Positions 8,165 through 16,790 of a stretch of DNA of 64,000 bases are shown one piece after another (position 1 is the first letter of the stretch; every line of letters starts with the position of its first letter). The translations under genes were made by a program, and so were the position numbers. Origin of the DNA: DAOUKH01 sp965207995 (GTDB lineage: Bacteria > Chloroflexota > Dehalococcoidia > SHYB01); assembly GCA_965207995.1 (NCBI GenBank), contig OZ242299.1, positions 1,550,001 through 1,614,000 of the forward strand. The letters are read 5' to 3'. Below the pieces are notes generated by a model, which was not told the origin of the DNA, made no database searches, and saw only the letters and a program-made list of their open reading frames with translations.

Positions 8165-9328
8165 TTGCTGATCCGCCGGCTCCGCCTCGAACACTTTCGC
8201 AATATTCGCGAGCTTGACTTGGAGCTCGCTCCCGGCCGCACCGTCCTGCACGGGGACAATGGGCAGGGCAAGACGAACATCCTCGAAGCACTGTTCATGC
8301 TCGCCGCCGCGAAGTCTGTACGCGCGCGGCATGAGCGCGAGATCGTCAGCCTGAAGTCGGACGCGGAGATCCCGTACGCGCGCGTCGAGGCGGAGGTCCA
8401 GAAGTCGGGTGGGGCCGAGGAGTTGCTGACGATCGACATCGTGCTGCAGCGGACGCCGGGCGGTCCCGGAGGCGAGGGGACGCACCTCCAGAAGCGGGTG
8501 CGGGTGAACGGCGTGAATCGCAGCGCCGCGGGCCTCGTCGGCGAGGTGCAGGCGGTGTTGTTCGAGCCGCAGGACGTCGAACTGGTCTTTGGACCCCCAT
8601 CGGCACGGCGCCGCTACCTGGACTTGACCCTATCTCAGGTCGATGCGCGCCTCTTTCGCTCGCTGCGGGAATACAACCGCGTGCTGGCGCAGCGCAACTC
8701 GTTGCTCAAGGCGATCCGGGAACGGCGGGCCGGGGTCGACGAGCTGGCATATTGGGACGAGGGCTTGGTGACGGCGGGGGCGGTCGTCGTGGGGGCGCGA
8801 GGGATGGCGCTGGAGCGGCTCGGCGCGCTGGCGTCGGTGGCCCACGGCGAGCTCACCGCTGGGTCGGAACGGCTCGACCTGACCTACGTGCCCTCGCTGG
8901 CCGGCGCGCTAGAGGCGGGCGACGATGAGATGTCGGCGCTGTTCAAGGAGGCCTTGGCGGAGGGCCGTGAGCGCGAGGTGGCGCAGGGGACGACGCTCGT
9001 CGGGCCTCACCGGGACGACTTCGTCTTCACCGTCGGCGGGGCGAACCTGGCGACGTTCGGATCGCGGGGGCAGCAACGGCTGGCGACGCTGGCGCTGAAG
9101 CTCGCCGAGGCCCGTTTCATGGAGGAGCGTTCGGGCGAGCCGCCGGTGCTGCTGCTCGACGACGTGCTCTCCGAGCTCGACCCGGCGCGGCGGCGCTATC
9201 TGACGGAGCGGGTCGAGCGGCACGCGCAGGCGATCATCACGACGGCCGACCTCGCGGCGTTCGAGGCGGACTTCCTTGAAGGGTCGCGGGTGCTGCGCGT
9301 GGCCGGGGGCGCCGTGAGCGCTTGCTAG
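8165..9328 (+). CDS. recF: DNA replication and repair protein RecF
   Basis: RecF is an SMC-like ATPase that loads RecA at single-strand gaps together with RecO and RecR. The 387-residue product has the opening RRLRLEHFRNI, Walker A GDNGQGKTN at 30-38, the ABC-type signature region GSRGQQRLATLALKLAEA, and Walker B LLLDDVLSELD near 327-337. The start is TTG at 8165 with GAGGGA just upstream. recF usually follows dnaN near the origin; here it is 6 kb from dnaA without dnaN, in a cluster with the sirtuin and rhodanese genes. Confidence 0.94.
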   Translation: MLIRRLRLEHFRNIRELDLELAPGRTVLHGDNGQGKTNILEALFMLAAAKSVRARHEREIVSLKSDAEIPYARVEAEVQKSGGAEELLTIDIVLQRTPGGPGGEGTHLQKRVRVNGVNRSAAGLVGEVQAVLFEPQDVELVFGPPSARRRYLDLTLSQVDARLFRSLREYNRVLAQRNSLLKAIRERRAGVDELAYWDEGLVTAGAVVVGARGMALERLGALASVAHGELTAGSERLDLTYVPSLAGALEAGDDEMSALFKEALAEGREREVAQGTTLVGPHRDDFVFTVGGANLATFGSRGQQRLATLALKLAEARFMEERSGEPPVLLLDDVLSELDPARRRYLTERVERHAQAIITTADLAAFEADFLEGSRVLRVAGGAVSAC

Positions 9329-9359
9329 GGCGCGGCCCGCTGACTAGCATGGGCGGGCC

Positions 9360-10157
9360 ATGGCCATCGGCGACGACCACCGGCGCGCCTTCGACGAGGC
9401 GGCACAGATTCTCGCCCGCTCGCGGCACGCCATCGCGCTCGTCGGCGCGGGCATGTCGGCGGAGAGCGGCATCCCCACGTTCCGCGGTCCCGGCGGGCTG
9501 TGGACGAAGAAGGGCGAGCCGGACATGCGGATGTACGACACCTTCCTCAACGACCCGGAGGCGTGGTGGGAGCAGCGTCTGCGGCCGCAGGACCCCGACA
9601 TGGCCGCCTTCTCGGAGGCGATGGAGAATGCGAAGCCGAACCCCGGCCACTACGCGCTCGCCGAGATGGAGCGGGAGGGGTTCATCCGCCACATCGTGAC
9701 GCAGAACGTCGACAACCTGCACCAGGTGGCGGGGAGCGTCAACGTGGCGGAGATCCACGGGAACCGGTTCAAGTACCGCTGCATCAACTGCGTGGCGCGC
9801 TTCGAGGCGGACGAGGTCTCCCTCGACAAGCTGCCGGTGCGCTGTCGGCACTGCCAAGGGCTGGTGAAGGGGGACGGCGTCATGTTCGGCGAGCCGATCC
9901 CGGTCGACGTGCTCGAGGTCTGCCAGACGCAGGCGCTGATGGCGGACTGCGTGGTGCTGATCGGGACGTCGGCGCTGGTCTACCCGGCGGCGGGGCTGCC
10001 GTCGATCGCGCAGCAGCGCGGCGCGCACCTCATCGAGGTGAACCCGCTGGAGACGGCGCTGTCCGGCGCGTGCGACATCCTGCTCCGGACGCCGTCGGGC
10101 GAGGGGCTGCCGTTCCTGCTGGAACGGGCGAAGGCGTTCCGGGAGGATACGGCGTAG
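9360..10157 (+). CDS. Sirtuin: NAD-dependent protein deacylase
   Basis: Sirtuins remove acetyl or longer acyl groups from lysines, consuming NAD. The 265-residue protein has GAGMSAESGIPTFRG (about 29-43), TQNVDNLH, the catalytic histidine in EIHGN (His133), a four-cysteine zinc site (CINC then CRHC) and the MFGEPIP and IGTSALVYPA motifs. The set is intact, so it should be active. Its stop is 1 nt before the rhodanese start (TAGGATG), indicating a coupled pair. It is 31 nt downstream of recF and may share its transcript. Confidence 0.92.
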   Translation: MAIGDDHRRAFDEAAQILARSRHAIALVGAGMSAESGIPTFRGPGGLWTKKGEPDMRMYDTFLNDPEAWWEQRLRPQDPDMAAFSEAMENAKPNPGHYALAEMEREGFIRHIVTQNVDNLHQVAGSVNVAEIHGNRFKYRCINCVARFEADEVSLDKLPVRCRHCQGLVKGDGVMFGEPIPVDVLEVCQTQALMADCVVLIGTSALVYPAAGLPSIAQQRGAHLIEVNPLETALSGACDILLRTPSGEGLPFLLERAKAFREDTA

Positions 10158-10158
10158 G

Positions 10159-10554
10159 ATGAACACCGACCAACTGAACTTCTACCGGCACAAGCTGGCC
10201 TATGAGATGGACTCGGCGGACCTCTACGAGGCGCTCGAGCGGGGCGAGCCGATCGTGGTCGTCGACGGCCGGTCAGCCGACGCCTATGCCCACGAGCATG
10301 TCCCCGGCGCCATCAGCCTCCCGCACCGGGAGATCGGCCCAGAGTCCACCCAGTCGCTAGACAGGTCGAAGCGCTACGTCTGCTACTGCGACGGCATCGG
10401 CTGCAACGCGTCGACCAAAACGGCGATGAAGCTCCTGGAGCTCGGCTTCGAGGTGCGCGAGCTCATCGGCGGGCTCGACTGGTGGAAGCGCGACGGCTAC
10501 GCCACCCACGGCAGCGGCGCCCACGCCGTGGCCGGCATCAAGTGCGGCTGCTGA
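10159..10554 (+). CDS. Rhodanese-domain protein
   Basis: A single-domain rhodanese of 131 residues. The rhodanese fold is seen in VVVDGRSADAYAHEHVPGAISLP, shown here in parts (VVVDGRS near 34; HVPGAISLPH near 45), with the active-site loop beginning CDGIGCNAST (first Cys near residue 76) that carries the persulfide in this family. The C-terminus ends in CGC. The start is 1 nt after the sirtuin stop, so translation is probably coupled. Likely a cytoplasmic sulfur-transfer protein; the acceptor is unknown. Confidence 0.87.
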   Translation: MNTDQLNFYRHKLAYEMDSADLYEALERGEPIVVVDGRSADAYAHEHVPGAISLPHREIGPESTQSLDRSKRYVCYCDGIGCNASTKTAMKLLELGFEVRELIGGLDWWKRDGYATHGSGAHAVAGIKCGC

Positions 10555-10657
10555 GGCGCTACCTCCGCTTGACCGGCGGATTTGGGGGCTGCTAGGCTGG
10601 GAGCGCCCCTTCTGATTCGCTTCCCTGTTGAAGTCATGCTCCCCTGGAGGTCCTGCT

Positions 10658-11863
10658 GTGCCCGATAGCGCGCCGCGTTTGCTCGATACGCCGAAACGGA
10701 CCCTGCTGGGGCCCGGCCCCGCCAACGTCCACCCCCGGGTGGAGGAGGCGCTGGCCAGGCCGGTGATCGGCCATATGGACCCGCGTTTCATCGACGTGCT
10801 GGAGGAGGTCTGCGCGATGCAGCGGGCCGTCTTCCGCACCAAGAACGACGCCACGATCGCGGTGTCGGGCACGGGGTCGGCGGGGATGGAGGCGGCGGTG
10901 TGCAACGTCGTCGAGCCCGGCGACAACGTCGTCATCGGGATGCACGGCTTCTTCGGCGGGCGCATCGGCGAGATGGTGGAGCGCTACGGCGGCAACGTCA
11001 TCCGCGCCGAGGGTGAGTGGGGCAGCCCGCTCGATCCCAAGGCGGTCGAGGCGGCCCTCGACAGCGTGGACAAGGTCAAGATGGTGGCGGTGGTGCACGG
11101 CGAGACGTCGACGGGGGTGCTGCAGCCCCTGGACGGGCTCGCCGACCTGGCCCACGACCGTGGCGCGCTCTTCCTGATCGACTGCGTCACCTCCCTGGCG
11201 GGCGTGCCCGTCGAGGTGGACGCCTGGGGCGTCGACATCGCCTACTCGGGCACCCAGAAGTGCCTGGGCGCGCCGCCGGGGCTGGCGCCGGTGACGTTCA
11301 ACGAGCGCGCGCTCGACGTCGTCCGCGGGCGGGAGTCGACGGTCGCCAACTGGTATCTCGACATCCGGTCGGTGCTGCGGTACTGGCGGGGCGAGAACGG
11401 CGTGCGCGGCTATCACCACACCGCGCCGGTGTCGATGATCTACGGTCTGCACCAAGCGCTGGCGGTGATCCTGGAGGAGGGACTGGAGGCGCGGCACGCG
11501 CGGCACCGGCGGAACTCGCTGGCGCTGTACGTGGGGCTGGAGGCGCTGGGGCTGGAGCTGATCGTGGAGCCGGCGTACCGGGCCTACCCGCTGACGACGG
11601 TGCGCGTCCCCGAGGGCGCGTCGGACGCCGAGGTGCGCGGCGCGCTGCTCAACGAGCACGACATCGAGATCGGCGCCGGCCTGGGCCCGTTCGCGGGCAA
11701 CGCCTGGCGCGTGGGCCTCATGGGCTACAACTCGACGCCGGAGAACGTGCGCCTCTTCCTCGGCGCGCTGGGGAGCGTGCTCGCGTCCCAAGGCTGCGCC
11801 GTCGAGCCCGGCGCCGGCGTCGCGGCGGCGGAGCGGTCGTTGGCGGCGGTGGCGGCGGGGTAG
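10658..11863 (+). CDS. Class V aminotransferase, serine/alanine-glyoxylate type
   Basis: A PLP enzyme of the alanine-glyoxylate / serine-glyoxylate / serine-pyruvate aminotransferase family, 401 residues. Features: LLGPGPANVHPRV near the start, SGTGSAGMEAAV that cradles the PLP phosphate, the HGETSTGVLQP segment, and the PLP lysine in SGTQKCLGAPPG (Lys201). The GTG at 10658 is chosen because GGAGG lies 8 nt upstream; a TTG 30 nt earlier is less likely. With glcDEF and glycerate kinase in this window, a serine-glyoxylate role in glycolate assimilation is plausible. Substrate cannot be fixed from sequence. Confidence 0.88.
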   Translation: MPDSAPRLLDTPKRTLLGPGPANVHPRVEEALARPVIGHMDPRFIDVLEEVCAMQRAVFRTKNDATIAVSGTGSAGMEAAVCNVVEPGDNVVIGMHGFFGGRIGEMVERYGGNVIRAEGEWGSPLDPKAVEAALDSVDKVKMVAVVHGETSTGVLQPLDGLADLAHDRGALFLIDCVTSLAGVPVEVDAWGVDIAYSGTQKCLGAPPGLAPVTFNERALDVVRGRESTVANWYLDIRSVLRYWRGENGVRGYHHTAPVSMIYGLHQALAVILEEGLEARHARHRRNSLALYVGLEALGLELIVEPAYRAYPLTTVRVPEGASDAEVRGALLNEHDIEIGAGLGPFAGNAWRVGLMGYNSTPENVRLFLGALGSVLASQGCAVEPGAGVAAAERSLAAVAAG

Positions 11864-11961
11864 GGGGCGGCCGGCCGCGCGCTGCACACGCACGACACCG
11901 GGGACTGGCGCCGGCGACTACGCTCCGGTAGGCTCGGCGGGCTAGGAGCAAGGAGGCCACG

Positions 11962-12390
11962 ATGTCGTTGAATGTGTATCTGCACTTCAGAGAGGGGTGC
12001 CGGGAGGCGTTTGAGTTCTACCGGTCGGTGTTTGGGGGCGAGTTCGATATCTTCCAGACGTTTGGAGACGGGCCGCCGGACATGGACATGGGGGTGCCCG
12101 AGGCGGAGCGGGACAACGTCATGCACGTGTCGTACAGCATCGGAGGGACGGTGCTGATGGGCAGCGACGTGCCGTCGGCGTTCGGTCCGGCACCGGAGCA
12201 GGGGAACAATTTCTCGATCTCCTACTCGGCGAGCAGCCGGGAGGAGGCCGACGAGGTCTTCGGCAAGCTGTCGGAGGGCGGCGCCGTGTCGATGCCGCTG
12301 CAGGACATGTTCTGGGGGTCGTATTTCGGTTCCTGCACGGACCGGTTCGGCATCAACTGGATGGTCAGCCGCGACGAGCACGAGGACTAG
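11962..12390 (+). CDS. VOC-superfamily (PhnB-like glyoxalase fold) protein
   Basis: A 142-residue PhnB/DUF1338-like member of the vicinal-oxygen-chelate fold: it opens SLNVYLHFREGCREAFEFY and has the typical FGPAPEQGNNFSISY segment, ending with the DRFGINWMVS motif common to PhnB-like proteins. Metal-binding residues are not conserved enough to call a reaction. AAGGAGG is 6 nt upstream of the ATG. It stands alone after the aminotransferase, with no link to a pathway. Confidence 0.85.
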   Translation: MSLNVYLHFREGCREAFEFYRSVFGGEFDIFQTFGDGPPDMDMGVPEAERDNVMHVSYSIGGTVLMGSDVPSAFGPAPEQGNNFSISYSASSREEADEVFGKLSEGGAVSMPLQDMFWGSYFGSCTDRFGINWMVSRDEHED

Positions 12391-12478
12391 GGGCCGGGCT
12401 GCCGGCCTCCCGGCCTCCCGAAGCTCCCTCGCAGCGCTGCTGGAGCCCCCTGCGTAACGGTTCCGCTTGTGGGGGAGC

Positions 12479-12509
12479 GGGCTAGTCGCGACTCGCCCCT
12501 ACAGGGGAG
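12479..12509 (-). repeat. TAGGGGC-hairpin repeat, copy A
   Basis: On the minus strand it reads CCCCTGTAGGGGC followed by a palindromic arm pair (GGGCGAGTCG / CGACTAGCCC, one mismatch). It is one of several intergenic copies in this window. The gene-free stretch 12391-12796 holds this copy, copy B and a promoter, and nothing else I can identify. Confidence 0.75.
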
Positions 12510-12550
12510 AGGCGGCGAGTTCCGGAGGCGGTTGGCGGTGATCAGGGATT

Positions 12551-12580
12551 GGGCGACCGCAAGAGTCGCCCCTACAGGGA
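12551..12580 (-). repeat. TAGGGGC-hairpin repeat, copy B
   Basis: Minus-strand CCTGTAGGGGCGACTCT followed by TGCGGTCGCCC; the arms differ from copy A but still pair through GGGCGAC/GTCGCCC with a G-T pair next to the loop. Confidence 0.75.
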
Positions 12581-12622
12581 CGGTCACCTGCCGCCGCGGG
12601 TCACGCGAAGACCTCCGCCGAG

Positions 12623-12652
12623 TTGACAAGCCGCGGGCCAAGAGAGTAGATT
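12623..12652 (+). promoter_or_regulatory. Sigma-70-type promoter of the SOD-like gene
   Basis: TTGACA at 12623-12628 and TAGATT at 12647-12652 are spaced by 18 bp. The predicted leader to the GTG at 12797 is about 140 nt. Confidence 0.55.
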
Positions 12653-12796
12653 TTGGAAGCCCTAGTGATAGGAAGTATCGACAAGAGGCCGGAAGGGCGA
12701 CGCAGTATCAACACCCCGGGCGTTTTGCCTTAGGCAGGGCATGGAGCAGGCCGGGATGCTGAGGTGTCCGACGTCGCGGGTGTAAGGGGCATTGCG

Positions 12797-13369
12797 GTGA
12801 TTCGAAGGCTGGGCCCGGCAATCTTTGCGCTGCCCCTGGTGGTCGTCCTCTTTCTTGTGCTGGGTTTCGAGTGGCTGCGCGGCGGCTCGGACTATGAGCC
12901 GCCGGTGGGCGTGGCCGCCGAGGCTGCGCTGGTCTCACCGGACGGCGGGGACATAGGTACGGTGTCCCTGACGCAAGGCGCCGTTGGCGTCATCGTCGCG
13001 GTTGACGTGCGGGAGCTGACGCCGGGCGGGCACGCCTTGAGCATCAACGCCGTCGGCGCCTGTGAGCCCGACTTCGAGGCAGCCGGCGATCACTTCGACC
13101 CGGGTGAAGGCGGATTGCTGCACGACACCTGGAGGAGAGGCGGAAGTGTTGGGCCGCACGGCGGAGACCTGCCCAACCTGTACGCGCATGCCGACGGCAC
13201 CGCGCGGGCCGATTTCTTCACGGCGGGCATCACCTTGGGCACCGGGGCAGACCACTCGGTGTTTGACGACGATGGCTCCGCCATCATCATCTACGACGAA
13301 GCCGACACGTATTCGGAAGACCACGGAGAAGGTGAACGCGTCGCCTGCGGCGTCATTCGCCTCAGGTAG
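12797..13369 (+). CDS. Membrane-anchored Cu-Zn superoxide-dismutase-like protein lacking copper ligands
   Basis: The 190-residue product has an N-terminal signal anchor (residues 6-25) and then the SodC fold: GGHALSIN, AGDHFDPGEGG, GPHGGDLPNL, a VFDDDGSAIIIY strand, and the closing RVACGVI. In true SodC the copper ligands come from HxxHxH and a later His. Here they read His79-Ala-Leu-Ser82-Ile-Asn84 and Tyr166, so three copper ligands are lost, while the bridging/zinc residues His99, His121 and Asp124 remain. It is probably not a dismutase; a zinc-stabilised or structural role is possible. GTG 12797 has AAGGGG upstream; a GTG at 12764 in frame is the alternative start. Confidence 0.8.
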   Translation: MIRRLGPAIFALPLVVVLFLVLGFEWLRGGSDYEPPVGVAAEAALVSPDGGDIGTVSLTQGAVGVIVAVDVRELTPGGHALSINAVGACEPDFEAAGDHFDPGEGGLLHDTWRRGGSVGPHGGDLPNLYAHADGTARADFFTAGITLGTGADHSVFDDDGSAIIIYDEADTYSEDHGEGERVACGVIRLR

Positions 13370-13407
13370 CGGTCGCTGCCGGAGCGCTTGGGGAAGGCGA
13401 GCGCCGA

Positions 13408-13707
13408 CTACTTCGGAGTCGGCGAACCGGTGACCTGAAGCCGGAACCCCAGGGCGTGGACGACCTTGAGCACGGTGGCGAACTCGGGGTTGCCATTGGA
13501 CGAGAGCGACTTGTAGAGGCTCTCGCGGCCCAGGCCGGTTTCTTGCGCGACCAGGGCCATGCGCCGGGCCCGGGCGATGTCGCCCAGCGTAGCCATGATC
13601 AGGCTCAGGTCGCCGTCTTCGAGAGCGACGTTGAGGTAGGCGGCCATGTCTTCCTCGGTCTCCAGATGCTCCGCTGGATCCCACGGTCTGGTCTGTGTCT
13701 TTGCCAT
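13408..13707 (-). CDS. HigA-like addiction-module antitoxin (COG3636 type)
   Basis: A 99-residue antitoxin with a central helix-turn-helix (VAQETGLGRESLYKSLS, about residues 53-69) and the family N-terminus (DPAEHLETEEDMAAYLNVAL). Antitoxins of this type bind and neutralise the RelE-like partner and repress their own operon. It lies 13 nt downstream of the toxin gene with GGAGG 8 nt before its ATG, in toxin-first order as is usual for this family. Both genes look intact. Confidence 0.9.
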   Translation of the reverse strand: MAKTQTRPWDPAEHLETEEDMAAYLNVALEDGDLSLIMATLGDIARARRMALVAQETGLGRESLYKSLSSNGNPEFATVLKVVHALGFRLQVTGSPTPK

Positions 13708-13720
13708 TGATGCTGCCTCC

Positions 13721-14011
13721 CTATAGCCCCCTGGCCAAGTCCAGCGCCCGACGTATGTCCCGCGCCTGGCTGTCTTTGTTGCCTCCGGCCAGAAGTATCA
13801 CCACGGCCTCCCCGCGCTGAATGAAGTACACGCGGTATCCGGGTCCGTAATCGACGCGAATCTCGGAAACCCCTTCGCCCACCGGCCGCACGTCGCCCGG
13901 ATTGCCCAGGGACAGCCGCCGGATGCGGCTGTCGATTCGCACTCTCGCCTGCCTGTCTCGAAGCCGCTCGAACCATCGCGCATAGACATCGGTCTGGCGA
14001 ACCTCGACCAT
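13721..14011 (-). CDS. RelE/ParE-family toxin (COG3657 type)
   Basis: A 96-residue toxin partner of the HigA-like antitoxin. The start matches the family (VEVRQTDVYARWFERLRDRQ, residues 2 onward), followed by RIRRLSLGN, the strongly conserved VRPVGEGVSEIRVDYGPGYR region and VVILLAGGNKDSQARDI. Members with this fold usually cleave mRNA on the ribosome. The ATG at 14009-14011 is preferred; a GTG at 14029 would add six residues. The 65-bp gap upstream to glcF holds nothing notable. Confidence 0.9.
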   Translation of the reverse strand: MVEVRQTDVYARWFERLRDRQARVRIDSRIRRLSLGNPGDVRPVGEGVSEIRVDYGPGYRVYFIQRGEAVVILLAGGNKDSQARDIRRALDLARGL

Positions 14012-14094
14012 TGCGCCAGTGTAGTCCACGGGATACTAGCGGCGCAAGGGACCTATCGAACATCCAGCGTGCGGCAGGCTGAAGTCTTCCCGGC

Positions 14095-15426
14095 CTAGCC
14101 TTCGGGCGAGGGCGGCTCGGCGGCGTAGGAGGCGGCGAGGAGCTCGACGACGTGGACGACGCGGAGGGGGAGGCCGCGTTCGCGGGCGCCGGCTTCGAGC
14201 TGGAGCATGCAGCCGGGGTTGGCGGTGGCGATGACGTCGGCGGCGGTTGCGGCGGCGCGGCGCATCTTGTTGTCGAGGAGGCGGTCGGACATGGCGCGGT
14301 GGGTGACGTTGTAGACGCCGGCCGCGCCGCAGCAGAGGTCGGAGCGCTCCATCTCGACGAGCTTGACGCCGGGGATGGCGTCGAGGATCCGCCGGGGTGC
14401 GTCGGCGACGCCCTGGGCGTGGGCGAGGTGGCAGGAGTCCTGATAGGTGACGCGGGTGGGGGTCTCACCGGTGGGCGGGTCGAGGGGGAGGGCGTCGAGG
14501 AATTCATGGACGTCCTGGACCATGGCGGCGAAGCGCTCGGCCTTGTCGCGGTAGGCGGGGTCGTCCTTCAGGAGCTCGTGGTACTCCTTCATGGTGGAGC
14601 CGCAGCCGGCGGAGTTGACGACGATGGCGTCGACGCCGGCGTCGAGGAAGGCGTCAATGTTGCGGCGGGCGAGGTCGCGGCCGGAGTCGCGCTCGCCGAG
14701 GTGGGTGCTGAGCGCGCCGCAGCAGCCCTGGGCGGGGACGACGACCTCGCAGCCGTTGCGGGCGAGCACGGCGGCGGTGGCCTCGTTGACCCGGCCGTAG
14801 ACGAGGGGCATGACGCAGCCGTCGAGCATCCCCACACGCCGGAACGCAGCGCCTTGGGGCGCTACAGGCTTGCGGGGGCGCTGGTAGAAGCGTCCGAGTC
14901 GGGGCAGCTGTCGTTCGAGGCGGTCGAGGGCGCCGACGGGGCGGAGAATGCCGGTGCCTCGGACGAGGGCCTGGAGTCCGCTGCGCTGGTAGGCCTTCAG
15001 GGCCCGGGCGGTCGTCCGGAGCAGGAGCCGGTGGTGCAGGAGGAGGCGCAGGCCGAGGAAGATGCCGAGGCGGTAGCGGAGGGAGCGGGGGCGGTGCGTC
15101 GCCATCTGCGTGCGGGCGGCCTCCATCATGCGGCCGTAGGGGACGCCGGCGGGGCAGGCGGCCTCGCAGGCGCGGCACTGGAGGCAGAGGTCGAGGTGGC
15201 CGGCGACGCCGTCGGTGAGGCCGATGCGGCCCTGGTGGACGCCCTTCATGAGGGCGATGCGGCCGCGGGGCGACTCGGTCTCGACGCCGAGCTCGACGTA
15301 GGTGGGGCAGACCTGCAGGCAGAGCCCGCAGTGGACGCACTTGTAGAGGTCTTCCTCGAGGGGCGCGTCGGGGCCGGCGAAGCCGGGGGCCGCCGGGGTG
15401 TGGACGTGTTCGGTCTCGGTGGTCAT
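14095..15426 (-). CDS. glcF: Glycolate oxidase iron-sulfur subunit
   Basis: GlcF carries electrons from the flavin subunits of glycolate oxidase to the membrane quinone pool. The 443-residue protein has two 4Fe-4S motifs of ferredoxin type (CVHCGLCLQVCP near 30 and CLQCRACEAACP near 80) and two C-terminal CCG domains (CCGALS and CCGAAG) typical of heterodisulfide-reductase-like subunits. It is the last gene of a glcD-glcE-glcF operon, 5 nt after glcE. The ATG at 15424-15426 is chosen although the frame is open upstream through glcE. Confidence 0.93.
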   Translation of the reverse strand: MTTETEHVHTPAAPGFAGPDAPLEEDLYKCVHCGLCLQVCPTYVELGVETESPRGRIALMKGVHQGRIGLTDGVAGHLDLCLQCRACEAACPAGVPYGRMMEAARTQMATHRPRSLRYRLGIFLGLRLLLHHRLLLRTTARALKAYQRSGLQALVRGTGILRPVGALDRLERQLPRLGRFYQRPRKPVAPQGAAFRRVGMLDGCVMPLVYGRVNEATAAVLARNGCEVVVPAQGCCGALSTHLGERDSGRDLARRNIDAFLDAGVDAIVVNSAGCGSTMKEYHELLKDDPAYRDKAERFAAMVQDVHEFLDALPLDPPTGETPTRVTYQDSCHLAHAQGVADAPRRILDAIPGVKLVEMERSDLCCGAAGVYNVTHRAMSDRLLDNKMRRAAATAADVIATANPGCMLQLEAGARERGLPLRVVHVVELLAASYAAEPPSPEG

Positions 15427-15431
15427 CGCTT

Positions 15432-16787
15432 CTAGAGTCCGCCCAGGAAGCGCCCCGGGCTCATCACCTCGTTGGGGTCGAACAGGTCCTTGATCCGCCG
15501 CATGATGTCGAACTCGGGCCCCGGCACGCCCCAGACGTCGACCAGTTTCTTGACGGCGGGCGGGACGCTTTCGACGACGAAGGGGCCGCCGGCGATCTCC
15601 GCCGCCTTGCGGAGGGTGACGATGATCGCGGCGAGCTTCGCCGGCTCCGGCGGCGGGCTCTCGCCGACCCACCAGGCGGTGCGTCCCAGGCCCACGCCGA
15701 GGTAGACCTCGATGGCGGCTTCCGCCTCGTTGCTCTCCGCCAGGGCCTCGTGGCCGAGGACGAGCTTTTCGAGGCCGTCCCACCGGGAGGAGAAGCGGGT
15801 GATCATGGTCGCGGGGCGCTGCGCGGTGCGGCCGAGGTCGATGACGCCGCGCCAGAAGCCGTCCTGCTGGGAAGTCTCGTCGGCGAGGAGCGACTTGCCG
15901 CCGGCGTCGGTGATGGCGCGGTGGACCTGCATCTTCTGGCGCTCGACCGCGCCGGGGACGCCGGCAAGCTCGGCGGCGAGGAAGTAGTCGCGGTCGGAGA
16001 TCGAGGGCATCTGGACGCGCTTGGCGGCGGCACGGTAGGCGGCGCCGTTGAGCAAATCGAGCGCCGTGGGCCGGAGTCCGCTCTTGAGGACGGCGAGGGC
16101 GGCGTCGAGGGCGGGGCCGATCTTGGCGAACGCGCCGACGATGGCCGTCCGTGCCGCGGGGAGCGGCGCGAGCTTGAAGGTGGCCTCGGTGATGAGGCCG
16201 AGGGTGCCGTGGGCGCCGATGAAGAGCTTGGGGAGGTCGTAGCCGGCGACGTTCTTGACGACGCGTCCGCCGCCCTTGATCGGCGTGCCGGAGGGGTCGA
16301 GGGCCTGGAGGCCGATGACGCGGTCGCGGGCGGTGCCGTAGAAGGCGCGGCGGGGGCCGTTGACATCGGCGGAGAGGATGCCGCCCAGGGTGGCGCGGCC
16401 GGGGTTGGGCGCGTCGAGGGGGAGCATCTGGCCGTACTCGCCGAGGGCGCGGTTGAGCGCTTCGAGGGTCATCCCGGCCTGGGCCCCGGCGACGAGGTCG
16501 GCCGGCTCGTGGAGGGTGAGCGCGTTCAGCCGGCGGGTCTCGAGGACGACGTCGAGGCGGTCAGGCGGCATGCCGGCGGCCATGGAGACGCCGCCGCCGC
16601 GTGGGACCACGGCGAGGCCGGAGTCGTTGGCGAGACGGAGCAGGGCCGAGGCGGCGTCGGCTGAGTCGGGGGCGGCGACGGCCTTGGGAGAAACGCCGTC
16701 GACGGCGAAGGGGGCGAGGTCGCCGCGAGCCAGCGCGTCCGGCCCAACGGTGTCGGCCAACGTGTCATGCAGCGCCGTCACGGTCAT
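15432..16787 (-). CDS. glcE: Glycolate oxidase FAD-binding subunit GlcE
   Basis: GlcE is the second flavin subunit of glycolate oxidase. The 451-residue protein contains the FAD-binding PCMH fold: VVPRGGGVSMAAG near 60, NPGRATLGGILSADVNGPRR near 127, and GGGRVVKNVAGYDLPKLFIG near 172, then a C-terminal oxidase domain ending in DPNEVMSPGRF. It lies 3 nt after glcD and 5 nt before glcF, so the three subunits should be made from one transcript. GlcE in proteobacteria is about 350 residues; this one is about 100 longer. Confidence 0.9.
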   Translation of the reverse strand: MTVTALHDTLADTVGPDALARGDLAPFAVDGVSPKAVAAPDSADAASALLRLANDSGLAVVPRGGGVSMAAGMPPDRLDVVLETRRLNALTLHEPADLVAGAQAGMTLEALNRALGEYGQMLPLDAPNPGRATLGGILSADVNGPRRAFYGTARDRVIGLQALDPSGTPIKGGGRVVKNVAGYDLPKLFIGAHGTLGLITEATFKLAPLPAARTAIVGAFAKIGPALDAALAVLKSGLRPTALDLLNGAAYRAAAKRVQMPSISDRDYFLAAELAGVPGAVERQKMQVHRAITDAGGKSLLADETSQQDGFWRGVIDLGRTAQRPATMITRFSSRWDGLEKLVLGHEALAESNEAEAAIEVYLGVGLGRTAWWVGESPPPEPAKLAAIIVTLRKAAEIAGGPFVVESVPPAVKKLVDVWGVPGPEFDIMRRIKDLFDPNEVMSPGRFLGGL

Positions 16788-16790
16788 GGC

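Noticed and set aside
12391..12796. Structured RNA such as a riboswitch upstream of the SOD-like gene
   Set aside because: Hairpins there belong to the TAGGGGC repeats, which lie before the promoter and so outside the leader; no other conserved RNA pattern is recognised.
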